Notes: generated by a model not told the origin, from the letters alone. A stretch of 64,000 bases of DNA from Candidatus Viadribacter manganicus (GCF_001679665.1 NZ_CP013244.1:2488980-2552979); one strand, 5' to 3'. Counted from the first letter of the stretch, positions 8,799-17,202 are shown. A program made the numbers and translations.

Positions 8799-8814
8799 TG
8801 AACGAACGGTCAAT
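8799..8814. promoter_or_regulatory. putative TetR operator between acyl-CoA dehydrogenase and thiolase genes
   Basis: TGAACGAACGGTCAAT matches the reverse complement of the site at 5130-5145 at TGAACG-N3-GGTCAAT. ATTGA/TCAAT ends give it partial dyad symmetry. It sits between the divergent starts at 8749 and 8837, and would control both the acyl-CoA dehydrogenase pair and the thiolase/MaoC genes. Confidence 0.5.
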
Positions 8815-8836
8815 AAATGAAAAAAAGGAGATGCTC

Positions 8837-10018
8837 ATGGCCGGTAAGGCTTATGTTCTGGGCGTTGGCATGGTGCCGTTCGCCAAGCCGGGACGCGGGC
8901 TCTCCTATGACGAGATGGGCGAAGACGCAGCGCGGCTCGCGCTCGCGGACGCCGGAATTGAGTATGCTGCCGTGCAGCAAGCTTACGTAGGCTTTGTCTA
9001 CGGTGACTCCACCTCCGGGCAGAAGGCCGTGTATCGACTTGGGCACAGCTCTATTCCGGTCATCAATGTCAACAACGCTTGTGCGACAGGATCGACAGCG
9101 TTGTTTCTCGCCCGCCAGGCTGTCGCCAGTGGCGCGGTCGATATCGCACTCGCACTCGGTTTTGAGCAGATGAATCCGGGCGCTCTGGGCGTCACTTATT
9201 CCGATCGCAAGTCTATCATGGAGGAGCACGAGCGGATCGTGCTCAGCAATCCCAAGGATGACCCCAACGCGCCCATCGCCGCACGTATGTTTGGTGGCGC
9301 GGGTCTTGAGTATCAGGACAAATACGGCGCACGCACTGAAACCTTCGCCAAGATTTCGGAGAAAGCGCGCACGCATGCGGCGCGCAATCCGTTTGCGATT
9401 TTCCGCGAGCATCTCAGCGTTGAGCAGATTATGGCCTCACCGCCGATTTTCGGTCCGTTGACGCGCCTCCAATGTTGCCCGCCCACGTGCGGAGCGGCGG
9501 CTGCGATCGTTGTGTCGGAAAGCGCGCTGAAGCGGCTAGGCGGCCGCGCGGTGGAGATCGTGGCGCAAAGCATGCGCACCGATCCAGAAACCAGTTTCGA
9601 CAGTGGCTCAATGATCTCGATGGTCGGTTACGACATGGCGCGTCTGGCCGCTCAAGATGCCTACGAAGCAGCTGGCGTTGGGCCCGATGCTGTCGACGTG
9701 GTCGAATTGCATGATTGCTTCACTGCCAACGAATTGTTGACCTACGAAGCCCTGGGGCTTGCTGAATCTGGGGGCGCTGAGCGCTTCATATGGGATGGCG
9801 ACAACACATATGGCGGCAAAGTCGTCACCAATCCGTCCGGCGGCTTATTGTCTAAGGGGCACCCACTCGGCGCGACGGGTTTAGCGCAATGCGCGGAACT
9901 CGTTTGGCAGTTGCGTGGGGACGCCAAGGACCGCCAAGTCGAGGGCGCGCGCACCGCGATGCAACACAATCTTGGGCTCGGCGGCGCGTGCGTCGTCACA
10001 ATCTATCAGCCAGTGTAA
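8837..10018 (+). CDS. thiolase, sterol carrier protein X-type acetyl-CoA acyltransferase
   Basis: A 393-residue thiolase that cleaves 3-ketoacyl-CoA with CoA. ATG 8837 (MAGKAYVLGVGM) is selected because AAGGAG ends six bases before it. The nucleophilic Cys82 lies in NVNNACATGSTAL, and HDCFTANELL, LSKGHPLGATG and NLGLGGACV complete the SCP-x/lipid-transfer-type pattern. There is no SCP-2 domain. Retention of the Cys argues for a true thiolase rather than an Ltp2-type aldolase. It heads an operon with a lipoprotein and two MaoC-fold genes. Confidence 0.88.
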   Translation: MAGKAYVLGVGMVPFAKPGRGLSYDEMGEDAARLALADAGIEYAAVQQAYVGFVYGDSTSGQKAVYRLGHSSIPVINVNNACATGSTALFLARQAVASGAVDIALALGFEQMNPGALGVTYSDRKSIMEEHERIVLSNPKDDPNAPIAARMFGGAGLEYQDKYGARTETFAKISEKARTHAARNPFAIFREHLSVEQIMASPPIFGPLTRLQCCPPTCGAAAAIVVSESALKRLGGRAVEIVAQSMRTDPETSFDSGSMISMVGYDMARLAAQDAYEAAGVGPDAVDVVELHDCFTANELLTYEALGLAESGGAERFIWDGDNTYGGKVVTNPSGGLLSKGHPLGATGLAQCAELVWQLRGDAKDRQVEGARTAMQHNLGLGGACVVTIYQPV

Positions 10019-10023
10019 AGCAC

Positions 10024-10386
10024 ATGCGTTCGCTGAAACTTCTCACTTTCATGCTTGTTTTCGCTCTCTCGGCCTGCGCAACGGCCGGTTCGCCCGACAC
10101 GATTGAAAATTCCTACGGCAACACTTTAGTCGCGACGCTCGCGAGCGGCGCTCAGGCGCGCTATTACTTCAATCCCGATGGGACGTATTCTGTTGTGCTC
10201 CCAAGCGGCGTCGTTGTGAGCGGCGTGTTCGAGGTCGATGGTGATCAGATCTGCCGGACGCCAGCGGGTGGAACACGCGCTTGTGCGCATTACGTCGATG
10301 GAAAATCGGTCGGAGACACCTGGACGCAGACTGCATCTGACGGATCAACCTATTCGGTCACGCTGAGGGCGGGGAGAGAGCCTTGA
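10024..10386 (+). CDS. small predicted lipoprotein
   Basis: A 120-residue protein with a signal peptide and lipobox LSAC, so it should be lipidated at Cys18 and exported. The mature part is short, with repeated beta-strand-like stretches (ARYYFNPDGTYSVVLPSG). It has two or more cysteines (CRTPAGGTRAC) that could form a disulfide. I do not recognise a family. It starts 5 bases after the thiolase stop and its TGA overlaps the TTG start of the next gene, so it is embedded in the catabolic operon. That is an odd place for a periplasmic or outer-membrane lipoprotein. Confidence 0.7.
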   Translation: MRSLKLLTFMLVFALSACATAGSPDTIENSYGNTLVATLASGAQARYYFNPDGTYSVVLPSGVVVSGVFEVDGDQICRTPAGGTRACAHYVDGKSVGDTWTQTASDGSTYSVTLRAGREP

Positions 10387-10820
10387 TCAGCCCTGACTTG
10401 ATCGGCCGAACTCATTCTCGATCGATATTAGTCGAACGCGGGCCACTCAGCGCCTTTGCCCGCTCGATTGGCGAAACCAATTCGCTCTATTTTGACGTCG
10501 AGGCGGCGCGCCAGCGGGGGCATCCGGATCTTGTTGTGCCGCCAAGCTATCTCTTCTCCCTATTGCTCTTCGCTGAGGCCGATCATCCTTGGGTCGTCGA
10601 CCTCGGCGTAGATCTCAGCAAGATTTTGCATGGCGAGCAGCGCTTCGAGCATGACGGGCTGATTTTTGCTGGCGAGACGCTGACGCTCAAATCGGCGATT
10701 ACAGAGATTTACGAGAAGCGCGGCGGCGCTCTGGAGTTTGTTGAGCGCGCTACTGATGTCTTCGCGGGCGAACAAAGGCGTGGGCGGTTGATAACGACAT
10801 TGGTGGTGCGTCATGGTTGA
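10383..10820 (+). CDS. MaoC-like dehydratase N-terminal-domain protein (non-catalytic hydratase subunit)
   Basis: A 145-residue hot-dog-fold protein of the FAS1-type/MaoC N-terminal dehydratase group. The loop corresponding to the hydratase-2 motif reads GETNSLYFDVEAA, without the catalytic Asp and His, so on its own it should not hydrate enoyl-CoA. The start is TTG, overlapping the lipoprotein stop. The next gene overlaps it by 8 bases and has an intact motif. The two together resemble the heterodimeric ChsH1/ChsH2-type enoyl-CoA hydratase of steroid side-chain degradation, though no DUF35 domain is present. Confidence 0.8.
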   Translation: MISPDLIGRTHSRSILVERGPLSAFARSIGETNSLYFDVEAARQRGHPDLVVPPSYLFSLLLFAEADHPWVVDLGVDLSKILHGEQRFEHDGLIFAGETLTLKSAITEIYEKRGGALEFVERATDVFAGEQRRGRLITTLVVRHG

Positions 10821-11208
10821 GATTGGCCAAGACCTCCCCTCGCTTCAGTGCGGCCCGATAACGCGAACCACGTTGGCGCTTTTTGCGGGCGCGTCAGGCG
10901 ATCCCAACCCGATTCACATCGATACCGATTTTGCGCGTGCGGCAGGTCTAGAGGATGTGTTCGCGCATGGCATGCTTTCAGTCGGATACCTCGGACGCCT
11001 GCTGACCCAGTGGGCGCCGCAGGAGAGATTGCGAACTTGGTCTGTCCGTTTTCTCGCTATCACTCCGGTCAATGCGCAGCTGACGCTGACAGGCCGCGTA
11101 GAAGAAATATTCGATCAAGGCGGTGAACGCGTGGCGCGCATCAAGCTGGCTGTGACGACGCAGTCGGGCGTGCAGACGATCGCCGGGGAAGCACTGATCC
11201 AGCTCTAG
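10813..11208 (+). CDS. MaoC family enoyl-CoA hydratase (catalytic subunit)
   Basis: A 131-residue hot-dog protein with a canonical hydratase-2 signature, FAGASGDPNPIH (Asp30 and His35), followed by FAHGMLSVGYLG. It should carry out the hydration step of beta-oxidation, most likely as a heterodimer with the overlapping upstream subunit. With the two acyl-CoA dehydrogenases, the SDR and the thiolase, it completes one full oxidation cycle within the cluster. Confidence 0.86.
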   Translation: MVEIGQDLPSLQCGPITRTTLALFAGASGDPNPIHIDTDFARAAGLEDVFAHGMLSVGYLGRLLTQWAPQERLRTWSVRFLAITPVNAQLTLTGRVEEIFDQGGERVARIKLAVTTQSGVQTIAGEALIQL

Positions 11209-11251
11209 AGGTGACATTTTTACGACGGGCGAGATCTCTCGATTTTCAAGT

Positions 11252-11273
11252 ATTGACCAAGCGGTTGGTCAAT
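11252..11273. promoter_or_regulatory. putative TetR operator upstream of the TonB-receptor gene
   Basis: A 22-base palindrome with perfect 9-base arms, ATTGACCAA and TTGGTCAAT, around GCGG. It shares CGGTTGGTCAATGAT with the reverse complement of the tetR-promoter site. It lies 59 bases before the receptor ATG at 11332 and is the most symmetrical of the three related sites. Confidence 0.6.
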
Positions 11274-11331
11274 GATGGTATCGCAAAGGCAACGGCCAGG
11301 CGGTGTGGCGGTCGCGCAAGGGGAGGCGGAT

Positions 11332-13479
11332 ATGAAGTGGAAGCTCTTATCGACAGGCGTGCTGTCGGCGAATGCGTTGATGCTCGCTTTGGCGCCGACG
11401 CCAAGCTTTGCGCAGGACGGCGCGAGTTCAGAAGACATCATCGTGACGGCGCGGCGGCGTGAAGAGTCCGCCCAGGACGTGCCGGCCTCGCTCTCGGTTG
11501 TGGGTGCAGATGAAGCGCAAGCGCGTGGCGCCAATCGGGTCCGGGACCTCGAGGCCGCGACACCTAACGTGCTCTTTACGGGAAGCGAAAACAATTCACT
11601 GACGCGCGTGACCGTGCGCGGTCTTGAATCGCAAGCACGGCAAAACGTCGGCACGGAATCTGGATTGGGTGTTTACGTCGATGGCGTGATCCAAGGCCGG
11701 CTGACGTCATTCAATCAGGAAATTCCTGATCTTGACCGGGTCGAGTTTCTACGTGGGCCACAAGGAACGCTGTACGGGCGAAACAGCATCATGGGCGCGA
11801 TCAACGTGATTACGCGCCAGCCTGACTTAGACGAAGCTCACTTCGAACTTAACGGACGCATCGCGGAGCTAGGTGAGCGGACGGGCTCTTTCTACGGCTC
11901 TACGCCGCTGGGTGATTCTGCCGCTGCCAGCCTTTCGCTCTTTAGCATCCAGCGAGATGGTTACATTCATAACGTAGCCACCGGCAATGATATTGGAACG
12001 GATGACACCCAAGGCGGCCGTCTGAAATTCCTCCTGGAGCCCGGTGGGTCATGGCGGATCACGCTCGCTGCTGACGCTCTGCGCGACGACAGCGTGGGGA
12101 CCAATTCGCGGAGGACCGTTGGTGCATTCTCAACGCCCGATCCTTACACCACGAACGTTGATGTCGAGCCGTTGTCTCGGCGTGATGTCGGCGGTTTGTC
12201 GGCCACTGTAGAGGTAGATGTTCTCGGTGGCCACCAGCTGACCTCAATCAGCGCCTATCGGTGGGCAAATAACGACCGCAGGACCGATAGCGACGGAACG
12301 CCGACCGTTTCGCAGATTACTACCCAAGTGAGTGATCAAGAACAGTTTAGCCAGGAATTCCGTCTGGCTTCGCCAACCGGTGGCCGTTGGGACTATGTTC
12401 TAGGAGCCTATTTCTACGACCAAACCATCTATGGTCGAACCGATGGGCAAATCATTGGTTTGGGCTCAGCGTCGATCTTCGGGAACATCGAAACAACCTC
12501 GATTGCGGCCTACGGAAATCTCGATTTCCATATCACCGATCAGCTAACGCTGAACGCCGGCATCCGATTTACAGACGAAGACAAAGACCTGTCTTATCAA
12601 CAGACGGGTATTGTTGGGTTTGTGCCTTTCATCGCGCCAGGTCACGACAGTCAGTCTGACAACGATGTCTCGCCCACGATCGGCCTCCGTTACGAACCCA
12701 CCGACGACTTGATGTTCTACATCACGGCGGCCCGTGGTTATCGCAGTGGTGGCTGGAACGTTGAGCCTCAGACCTCCGCGGTAATCACTAACTTTGGACA
12801 ATTGCGTTTTGACTCTGAAAGTCTTCTCAGCACCGAAGCTGGCGCCAAGACACAGTGGTTTGACGGCCGCCTTCAAGTAAACGGTTCGATCTTCCAGATT
12901 GAGTATGACGATCTGCAGGTCGCAACGCGCGTGCCGTTGCCGCCACCGTTCGCGCCGGGTTTGTTCGCCAGCGTTGTGACAAATGCAGCTGCGGCTGAGG
13001 CGCGGGGAGCTGAGCTTGAATTCCGCGCGTCTCCAACCGAGGACTTCAATTTTGGCGGCGTATTTGGGTGGGTGGACACCGAATATACTGACTACGTTCA
13101 GCCTGGCGCTCCGCCATTGGTGTTTACAGGCAATGAGCTGAACGGTGCGCCGGATTTCACGGCGGGTGCATTCGCCGAGTATACATTTGCGTTGGGCAGC
13201 ATGGGATCGCTGACGGCGCGTGGCGACTACAGGCACGTCTCCACATACTTCACGGAGCGGACCAATGACACGCGCATGGAAATCCCAGAGACAGACGTCT
13301 TCAATGCTCGGCTGACCTATCTCAGCGCCGACGGACACATTCGGGCAGCGCTGTTCGCCAATAATGTGACGGACGAAGAGATCCTGGTGAGCCGGGTTAC
13401 CAACGCAGCAGGCACGATCCAATCGGTCGACTATGCACGCCCACGCGTGGCTGGCATTGAACTCGGCTTCAGGTACTAG
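11332..13479 (+). CDS. TonB-dependent outer-membrane receptor
   Basis: A 715-residue receptor. The ATG at 11332 is preferred over one 60 bases upstream because GGGAGG precedes it and a signal peptide follows directly (to ...SFAQD). A TonB-box-like DIIVTARRR, the plug domain (residues ~40-150) and a 22-strand-type barrel ending in aromatic GFRY are present. Receptors of this kind in alphaproteobacteria import large hydrophobic or peptide nutrients using proton-motive force. The shared operator and position suggest that it imports the substrate degraded by the upstream acyl-CoA genes. It could equally serve the hydrolase operon that follows. Confidence 0.9.
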   Translation: MKWKLLSTGVLSANALMLALAPTPSFAQDGASSEDIIVTARRREESAQDVPASLSVVGADEAQARGANRVRDLEAATPNVLFTGSENNSLTRVTVRGLESQARQNVGTESGLGVYVDGVIQGRLTSFNQEIPDLDRVEFLRGPQGTLYGRNSIMGAINVITRQPDLDEAHFELNGRIAELGERTGSFYGSTPLGDSAAASLSLFSIQRDGYIHNVATGNDIGTDDTQGGRLKFLLEPGGSWRITLAADALRDDSVGTNSRRTVGAFSTPDPYTTNVDVEPLSRRDVGGLSATVEVDVLGGHQLTSISAYRWANNDRRTDSDGTPTVSQITTQVSDQEQFSQEFRLASPTGGRWDYVLGAYFYDQTIYGRTDGQIIGLGSASIFGNIETTSIAAYGNLDFHITDQLTLNAGIRFTDEDKDLSYQQTGIVGFVPFIAPGHDSQSDNDVSPTIGLRYEPTDDLMFYITAARGYRSGGWNVEPQTSAVITNFGQLRFDSESLLSTEAGAKTQWFDGRLQVNGSIFQIEYDDLQVATRVPLPPPFAPGLFASVVTNAAAAEARGAELEFRASPTEDFNFGGVFGWVDTEYTDYVQPGAPPLVFTGNELNGAPDFTAGAFAEYTFALGSMGSLTARGDYRHVSTYFTERTNDTRMEIPETDVFNARLTYLSADGHIRAALFANNVTDEEILVSRVTNAAGTIQSVDYARPRVAGIELGFRY

Positions 13480-13492
13480 GGGCGATGGGGAA

Positions 13493-13523
13493 GGCGCGGC
13501 AGGACCTGTCCAGCTGCCGCGCC
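13493..13523 (+). terminator. hairpin between the TonB receptor and the hydrolase operon
   Basis: GGCGCGGCA and TGCCGCGCC form a 9-base GC-rich stem with a 13-base loop, 14 bases after the receptor stop. No T-run follows, so it is not a classical intrinsic terminator. It may act as a processing or Rho-linked attenuation hairpin that separates the receptor from the downstream genes. Confidence 0.4.
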
Positions 13524-13548
13524 TATTCGCCAAATAGAATCAAAGAAA

Positions 13549-14262
13549 ATGGCCAAGCCGCGGATAGGAATTTCGCCCGACAACGAATGGCGTGAAGGCA
13601 ATCCCTCTCGCGCTTTCTATTTCTTGGATGCTCAGAATTTTGTAGCGCTGAAAAAGGCGCGCGCTCTGTCATTCATGCTCGTCCATGATCCGAGCGCTGT
13701 TGAAGATTATCTCGATGCGTTGGACGGGATCGTGATTTCGGGCGGGGGCTATCAATTTCAAGACTCCGTGAAGTTGATCAATCCCAACGACTCACAGGCG
13801 CCCAACGAAAAGCGCGCGCGCGTTGCTTTTGAGTGGGCCTTGATTGAAGCAGCGCTAAAGCGAGACATGCCTGTATTGGCAGTATGCGGGGGCGTGCAGA
13901 CTCTAAACGCTGTCCTCGGGGGTAAGTTAGTTGTCAGCCTAGCCGAGGCCAATCCTGCCTGGTCGCGACATCGCGACCCTCCGTTCAACAAGTTAAGCCA
14001 CGATGTGGCGGTCTTGGAAAACACGCTGCTTCATCGCTTAACCGGGGCAAACACGTTCGCCGTTAACAGTCTGCATCGCCAAGGTATCATTGAAGTTGGA
14101 CCAGACGTCGTTGTGAGCGCTTCAGCGGACGACGGCATCGTCGAGGCAATCGAGGCGCCACAATATCGCTTTTGCTTAGGCGTCCAATGGCACCCAGAGT
14201 TTGATCTGACGCCTGCCGATCAACTCATCTTCGACGGATTTGTGCGCGCCTGCCAAAGATGA
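13549..14262 (+). CDS. gamma-glutamyl hydrolase-like class I glutamine amidotransferase (peptidase C26), copy 1
   Basis: A 237-residue C26/PuuD-type protein. The nucleophile elbow LAVCGGVQTLNAVLGG and the QWHPE His/Glu motif complete a Cys-His-Glu triad. Family members release glutamate from gamma-glutamyl amides such as gamma-glutamyl-GABA, or act on related isopeptide bonds. The N-terminus (PRIGISPDNEWREGN) and the IVISGGGYQ oxyanion region are conserved with the next gene, so the two are tandem paralogues. ATGA overlap links them, and both precede an MlrC-type peptidase. Confidence 0.83.
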   Translation: MAKPRIGISPDNEWREGNPSRAFYFLDAQNFVALKKARALSFMLVHDPSAVEDYLDALDGIVISGGGYQFQDSVKLINPNDSQAPNEKRARVAFEWALIEAALKRDMPVLAVCGGVQTLNAVLGGKLVVSLAEANPAWSRHRDPPFNKLSHDVAVLENTLLHRLTGANTFAVNSLHRQGIIEVGPDVVVSASADDGIVEAIEAPQYRFCLGVQWHPEFDLTPADQLIFDGFVRACQR

Positions 14263-15014
14263 GTCGCGGTATGGACGTCCAACCACGTATCGGCGTCACC
14301 GCAGGCGTCGAACTGCGCGATAGCGCCGTTCCGCCACGCTATGCCTACATGTCGGACAGCCAGATTCATCGCGCGCTCGCCGAGGTAGGCGCCGCGCCCA
14401 TAATCCTGCCGCACCATATCGATGCGATCGACACGTTTCTTGATATGGTCGATGGGGTGCTTATCGCTGGCGGCGGCTATCAGTTTCCTGATCCGTTGAC
14501 CCTGATCTCGGCCGAAGCGTCGAACGAACTGGGCGAGAGCGCATTTCGGACGCGAGCGTCGTTTGAGCTTGCGCTCGCGCGTGCCTGTCTCAACCGCGAT
14601 ATGCCCACGCTTGGCATTTGCGGCGGCTTTCAGGTCATGAACTCCATTCTGGGCGGCAAGCTTGTCGTGAACCTTGCCGCCGAGCGAGCGGCCTGGGGCG
14701 CGCATCTCGCCCCGCCAGCAAATTTCCTCGCGCACGATTTGGAGGTTCGTCCCAACACCATGTTGGGCGCATTGGTGAAGGACGCGCGTATCGTCGTGAA
14801 TAGTCTGCACCGGCAGGGGGTCGTCGAAACGGGCGCGGAGGCTGTCGCGGCCGCGGTTTCCGATGACGGCCTGATAGAAGCACTTGAAGTTCAGCGACAT
14901 CCATTTTTCTTGGGCGTGCAATGGCATCCCGAGTTCCTGCTCAGCGCCGCCGATCATAATCTTATCCAAGGTTTCGTGGCGGCCAGCGCGACGCAACGAT
15001 CGAGGTCGAGATGA
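14259..15014 (+). CDS. gamma-glutamyl hydrolase-like class I glutamine amidotransferase (peptidase C26), copy 2
   Basis: A 251-residue paralogue of the previous gene. It has the same oxyanion segment (LIAGGGYQF), nucleophile elbow LGICGGFQVMNSILGG and GVQWHPEF triad motif. The start ATG overlaps the upstream stop (ATGA) and the stop overlaps the next start. Two adjacent C26 enzymes may handle different gamma-glutamyl or cyclic imide substrates, or form a heterodimer. Both triads look intact. Confidence 0.83.
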   Translation: MSRGMDVQPRIGVTAGVELRDSAVPPRYAYMSDSQIHRALAEVGAAPIILPHHIDAIDTFLDMVDGVLIAGGGYQFPDPLTLISAEASNELGESAFRTRASFELALARACLNRDMPTLGICGGFQVMNSILGGKLVVNLAAERAAWGAHLAPPANFLAHDLEVRPNTMLGALVKDARIVVNSLHRQGVVETGAEAVAAAVSDDGLIEALEVQRHPFFLGVQWHPEFLLSAADHNLIQGFVAASATQRSRSR

Positions 15015-16456
15015 AGTTGTTTTTTGGCGGACTGGCGACGGAAACGAATTCATTTTCGCCAATCCCAATTGGGTTGGAATCGTTTGAAGCGGGCGGTCTA
15101 TTGCGGGGGCCGGCAGTGGCCGCGGAGCCCATTCCGGTGCGGGCGCGCGAACTTGGGCTTGATGTTGTGTGCGGCCTCTACGCACATGCTCCTCCGGGTG
15201 GCTTGGTGCGCCGAGATGTCTACGAATCCCTGCGCGATGAATTGCTCGAACAATTGCGTGCGGCGGGGCCGGTCGACATCGTCGCGCTATCCATGCACGG
15301 CGCCATGATGGCGTTCGGGTATGACGATTGTGAAGGCGACATCCTCGCGCGCGTTAGAGAGATCGTCGGTCCGAGCGTCACGGTTGGCGCCGTATTCGAC
15401 CCGCACAGTCATTTGTCGCCTGAGATGCAGCGATACGCCGACGCGTTGCTGTTCTACCGCGAAAATCCGCACACCGACATCGATGAGCGCTCGCGCGAGC
15501 TTGTCGACCTGCTTGTACGTATAGCTCGGCGCGAGGTGCGAGCTGAAACCTCGGTGTTCGATTGCCGGATGGCGGATGTGTTTCAGACCAATCGCGAGCC
15601 GATGCGCAGCTTCGTCGATCGTATGCGGGCGCTGGAGCAGGGCAACGTTCTCAGTATTTCCGTCTGCCACAGCTGGCGACGCGGTGATGTGCCTTTCATG
15701 GGCGCCAAAATCGTAGTCATCACCGACAATGCTCACGCCGAGGGCGATGCACTCGCCGAGCGCTTGGGCATGGAGTTGTTTAGCATGCGCGGCATTGCAC
15801 ATGCGCGCGCAGTGCCACTGCAGGAAGCAGTGGAGCGGGTGCTAGCAGCTAAACACGCTCCGATTCTGTTAGCGGACATCTCCGACAATCCCGATTGTGG
15901 CGCACCGGGCGATGCAACCTATGCGGTGCGCGCGCTGCTGGACGCGGGCGTCCGCAACATAGCTTGGGGCGCTTTATGGGATCCGCTCGCGACCCGCTTT
16001 GCAGTAGAGGCGGGCGTCGGCGCGCGCTTGTCGATGCGCATCGGAGGAAAAGCCTGCGCGCTATCGGGCGAACCGTTGGATCTCGACGTGGTGGTCAAAG
16101 CTGTGAACTCGCACGCCAAGCAAACCACGAGCGGCGGTGAAATCCCAATGGGTACCACGGCCGCGCTTGTCACCGACGGCCTTGAGATTGTTGTCACGGA
16201 CCATAAGCGCCAAACGTTCGGACCAGATTTATTCACCGATCTGGGCGTTAATCTCGCGACAAAGCGAGTGATCGTCGTGAAGTCTGCGCAGCACTATCGT
16301 ATCATGTTCGAGCAACACTTCGCCGAGGATATCCCGATTGATTCACCGGGCGTGTGCATTTCCGACATCCGAAAGTTGCCTTTGAAGCGCATTCCGCGAC
16401 CGATGTGGCCTTTTGACGAAGATCCGTTTGGTGAGAACAAGGCGGCGCAGGCATGA
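15011..16456 (+). CDS. M81 family metallopeptidase (MlrC/microcystinase C-like)
   Basis: A 481-residue protein with the M81/MlrC pattern: GGLATETNSFSPIPIG at the N-terminus, SMHGAMMAFGYDDCEGDIL, and FDPHSHLSPEM. These His/Asp residues are the probable zinc ligands. MlrC of Sphingomonas cleaves linearised microcystin peptides next to the Adda residue. Most homologues have unknown peptide or amide substrates. It sits in an ATGA-overlapping operon with two C26 hydrolases and an NTF2-RidA fusion, behind a TonB receptor, which suggests scavenging of an unusual peptide or gamma-glutamyl compound. Confidence 0.85.
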   Translation: MKLFFGGLATETNSFSPIPIGLESFEAGGLLRGPAVAAEPIPVRARELGLDVVCGLYAHAPPGGLVRRDVYESLRDELLEQLRAAGPVDIVALSMHGAMMAFGYDDCEGDILARVREIVGPSVTVGAVFDPHSHLSPEMQRYADALLFYRENPHTDIDERSRELVDLLVRIARREVRAETSVFDCRMADVFQTNREPMRSFVDRMRALEQGNVLSISVCHSWRRGDVPFMGAKIVVITDNAHAEGDALAERLGMELFSMRGIAHARAVPLQEAVERVLAAKHAPILLADISDNPDCGAPGDATYAVRALLDAGVRNIAWGALWDPLATRFAVEAGVGARLSMRIGGKACALSGEPLDLDVVVKAVNSHAKQTTSGGEIPMGTTAALVTDGLEIVVTDHKRQTFGPDLFTDLGVNLATKRVIVVKSAQHYRIMFEQHFAEDIPIDSPGVCISDIRKLPLKRIPRPMWPFDEDPFGENKAAQA

Positions 16457-17202
16457 GCGGGCAGCTTGATATCGGCGCTTTGATCGATGCCCAGGTGGCC
16501 GCGTATAACGACCATGATCTCGATCGCTTCCTCAGTTTCTTCACTGAAGACTGGCAGTTCTTTGATTTCCCCAATGCCTTGCGGTTCGAAGGCCGCGAGG
16601 CCGCGCGTGCACGCTACGGGGCGCTGTTTGAAGCAAACCCACGCCTAAACGCGCGCATCACTACGCGTATCGTCGCACCACCTTTCGTGGTCGATCATGA
16701 ATCTCTCTATGGGCATGAGCGACGCGCTGACGGGGTTAGCGGGGTGGTCACGTATCAATTCGCCGGACCGCTCATTGCGCGGGTTTGGTCAGGAGCGTGG
16801 TCGGACAGCCAGATCCAGCAGGAGCGGCCGACGACCTCAAGGACGGTGAGTATGCAGCGTTTCGAGACAACGGAGCGGATGAGTCAGGCGGTCGTACATG
16901 GCGACCTAATCTTCCTGTCTGGGCAAGTCGATAAGACGAAAAGGGATACCGTAGAGGAGCAAACGGCAGCTGTTCTTTCTCGGATCGATGCGCTGCTCGA
17001 TAGCGCCGGCAGCGACAAGGCTCACATCATTTCGGCCAACATCTGGCTCGCGGATATCGGCAGCTTCGCAGAGATGAATTCGGTTTGGGACAAATGGGTC
17101 GCGCCCGGCGCAACGCCCACCCGCGCCACTGTTGAGGCAAGACTCGCCGACCCCAAATATCATGTCGAGATAGCCGTTATAGCGACGCGGAAGGCACCGT
17201 AG
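16453..17202 (+). CDS. NTF2-like (SnoaL) domain fused to a RidA-type imine deaminase domain
   Basis: A 249-residue two-domain protein. Residues ~5-125 look like an NTF2/SnoaL-like nuclear-transport-factor fold (AAYNDHDLDRFLSFFTEDW, YGALFEANP). Residues ~133-249 are a Rid/YjgF domain: LIFLSGQV, then PTRATVEARL with the carboxylate-binding Arg and HVEIAVIATR with the conserved Glu. Rid enzymes hydrolyse reactive imines formed by amino-acid dehydratases or oxidases. The ATG overlaps the MlrC stop (ATGA). The fusion suggests that an imine intermediate is produced in this operon. The 3' end overlaps the convergent DUF5681 gene by 43 bases. Confidence 0.8.
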   Translation: MSGQLDIGALIDAQVAAYNDHDLDRFLSFFTEDWQFFDFPNALRFEGREAARARYGALFEANPRLNARITTRIVAPPFVVDHESLYGHERRADGVSGVVTYQFAGPLIARVWSGAWSDSQIQQERPTTSRTVSMQRFETTERMSQAVVHGDLIFLSGQVDKTKRDTVEEQTAAVLSRIDALLDSAGSDKAHIISANIWLADIGSFAEMNSVWDKWVAPGATPTRATVEARLADPKYHVEIAVIATRKAP

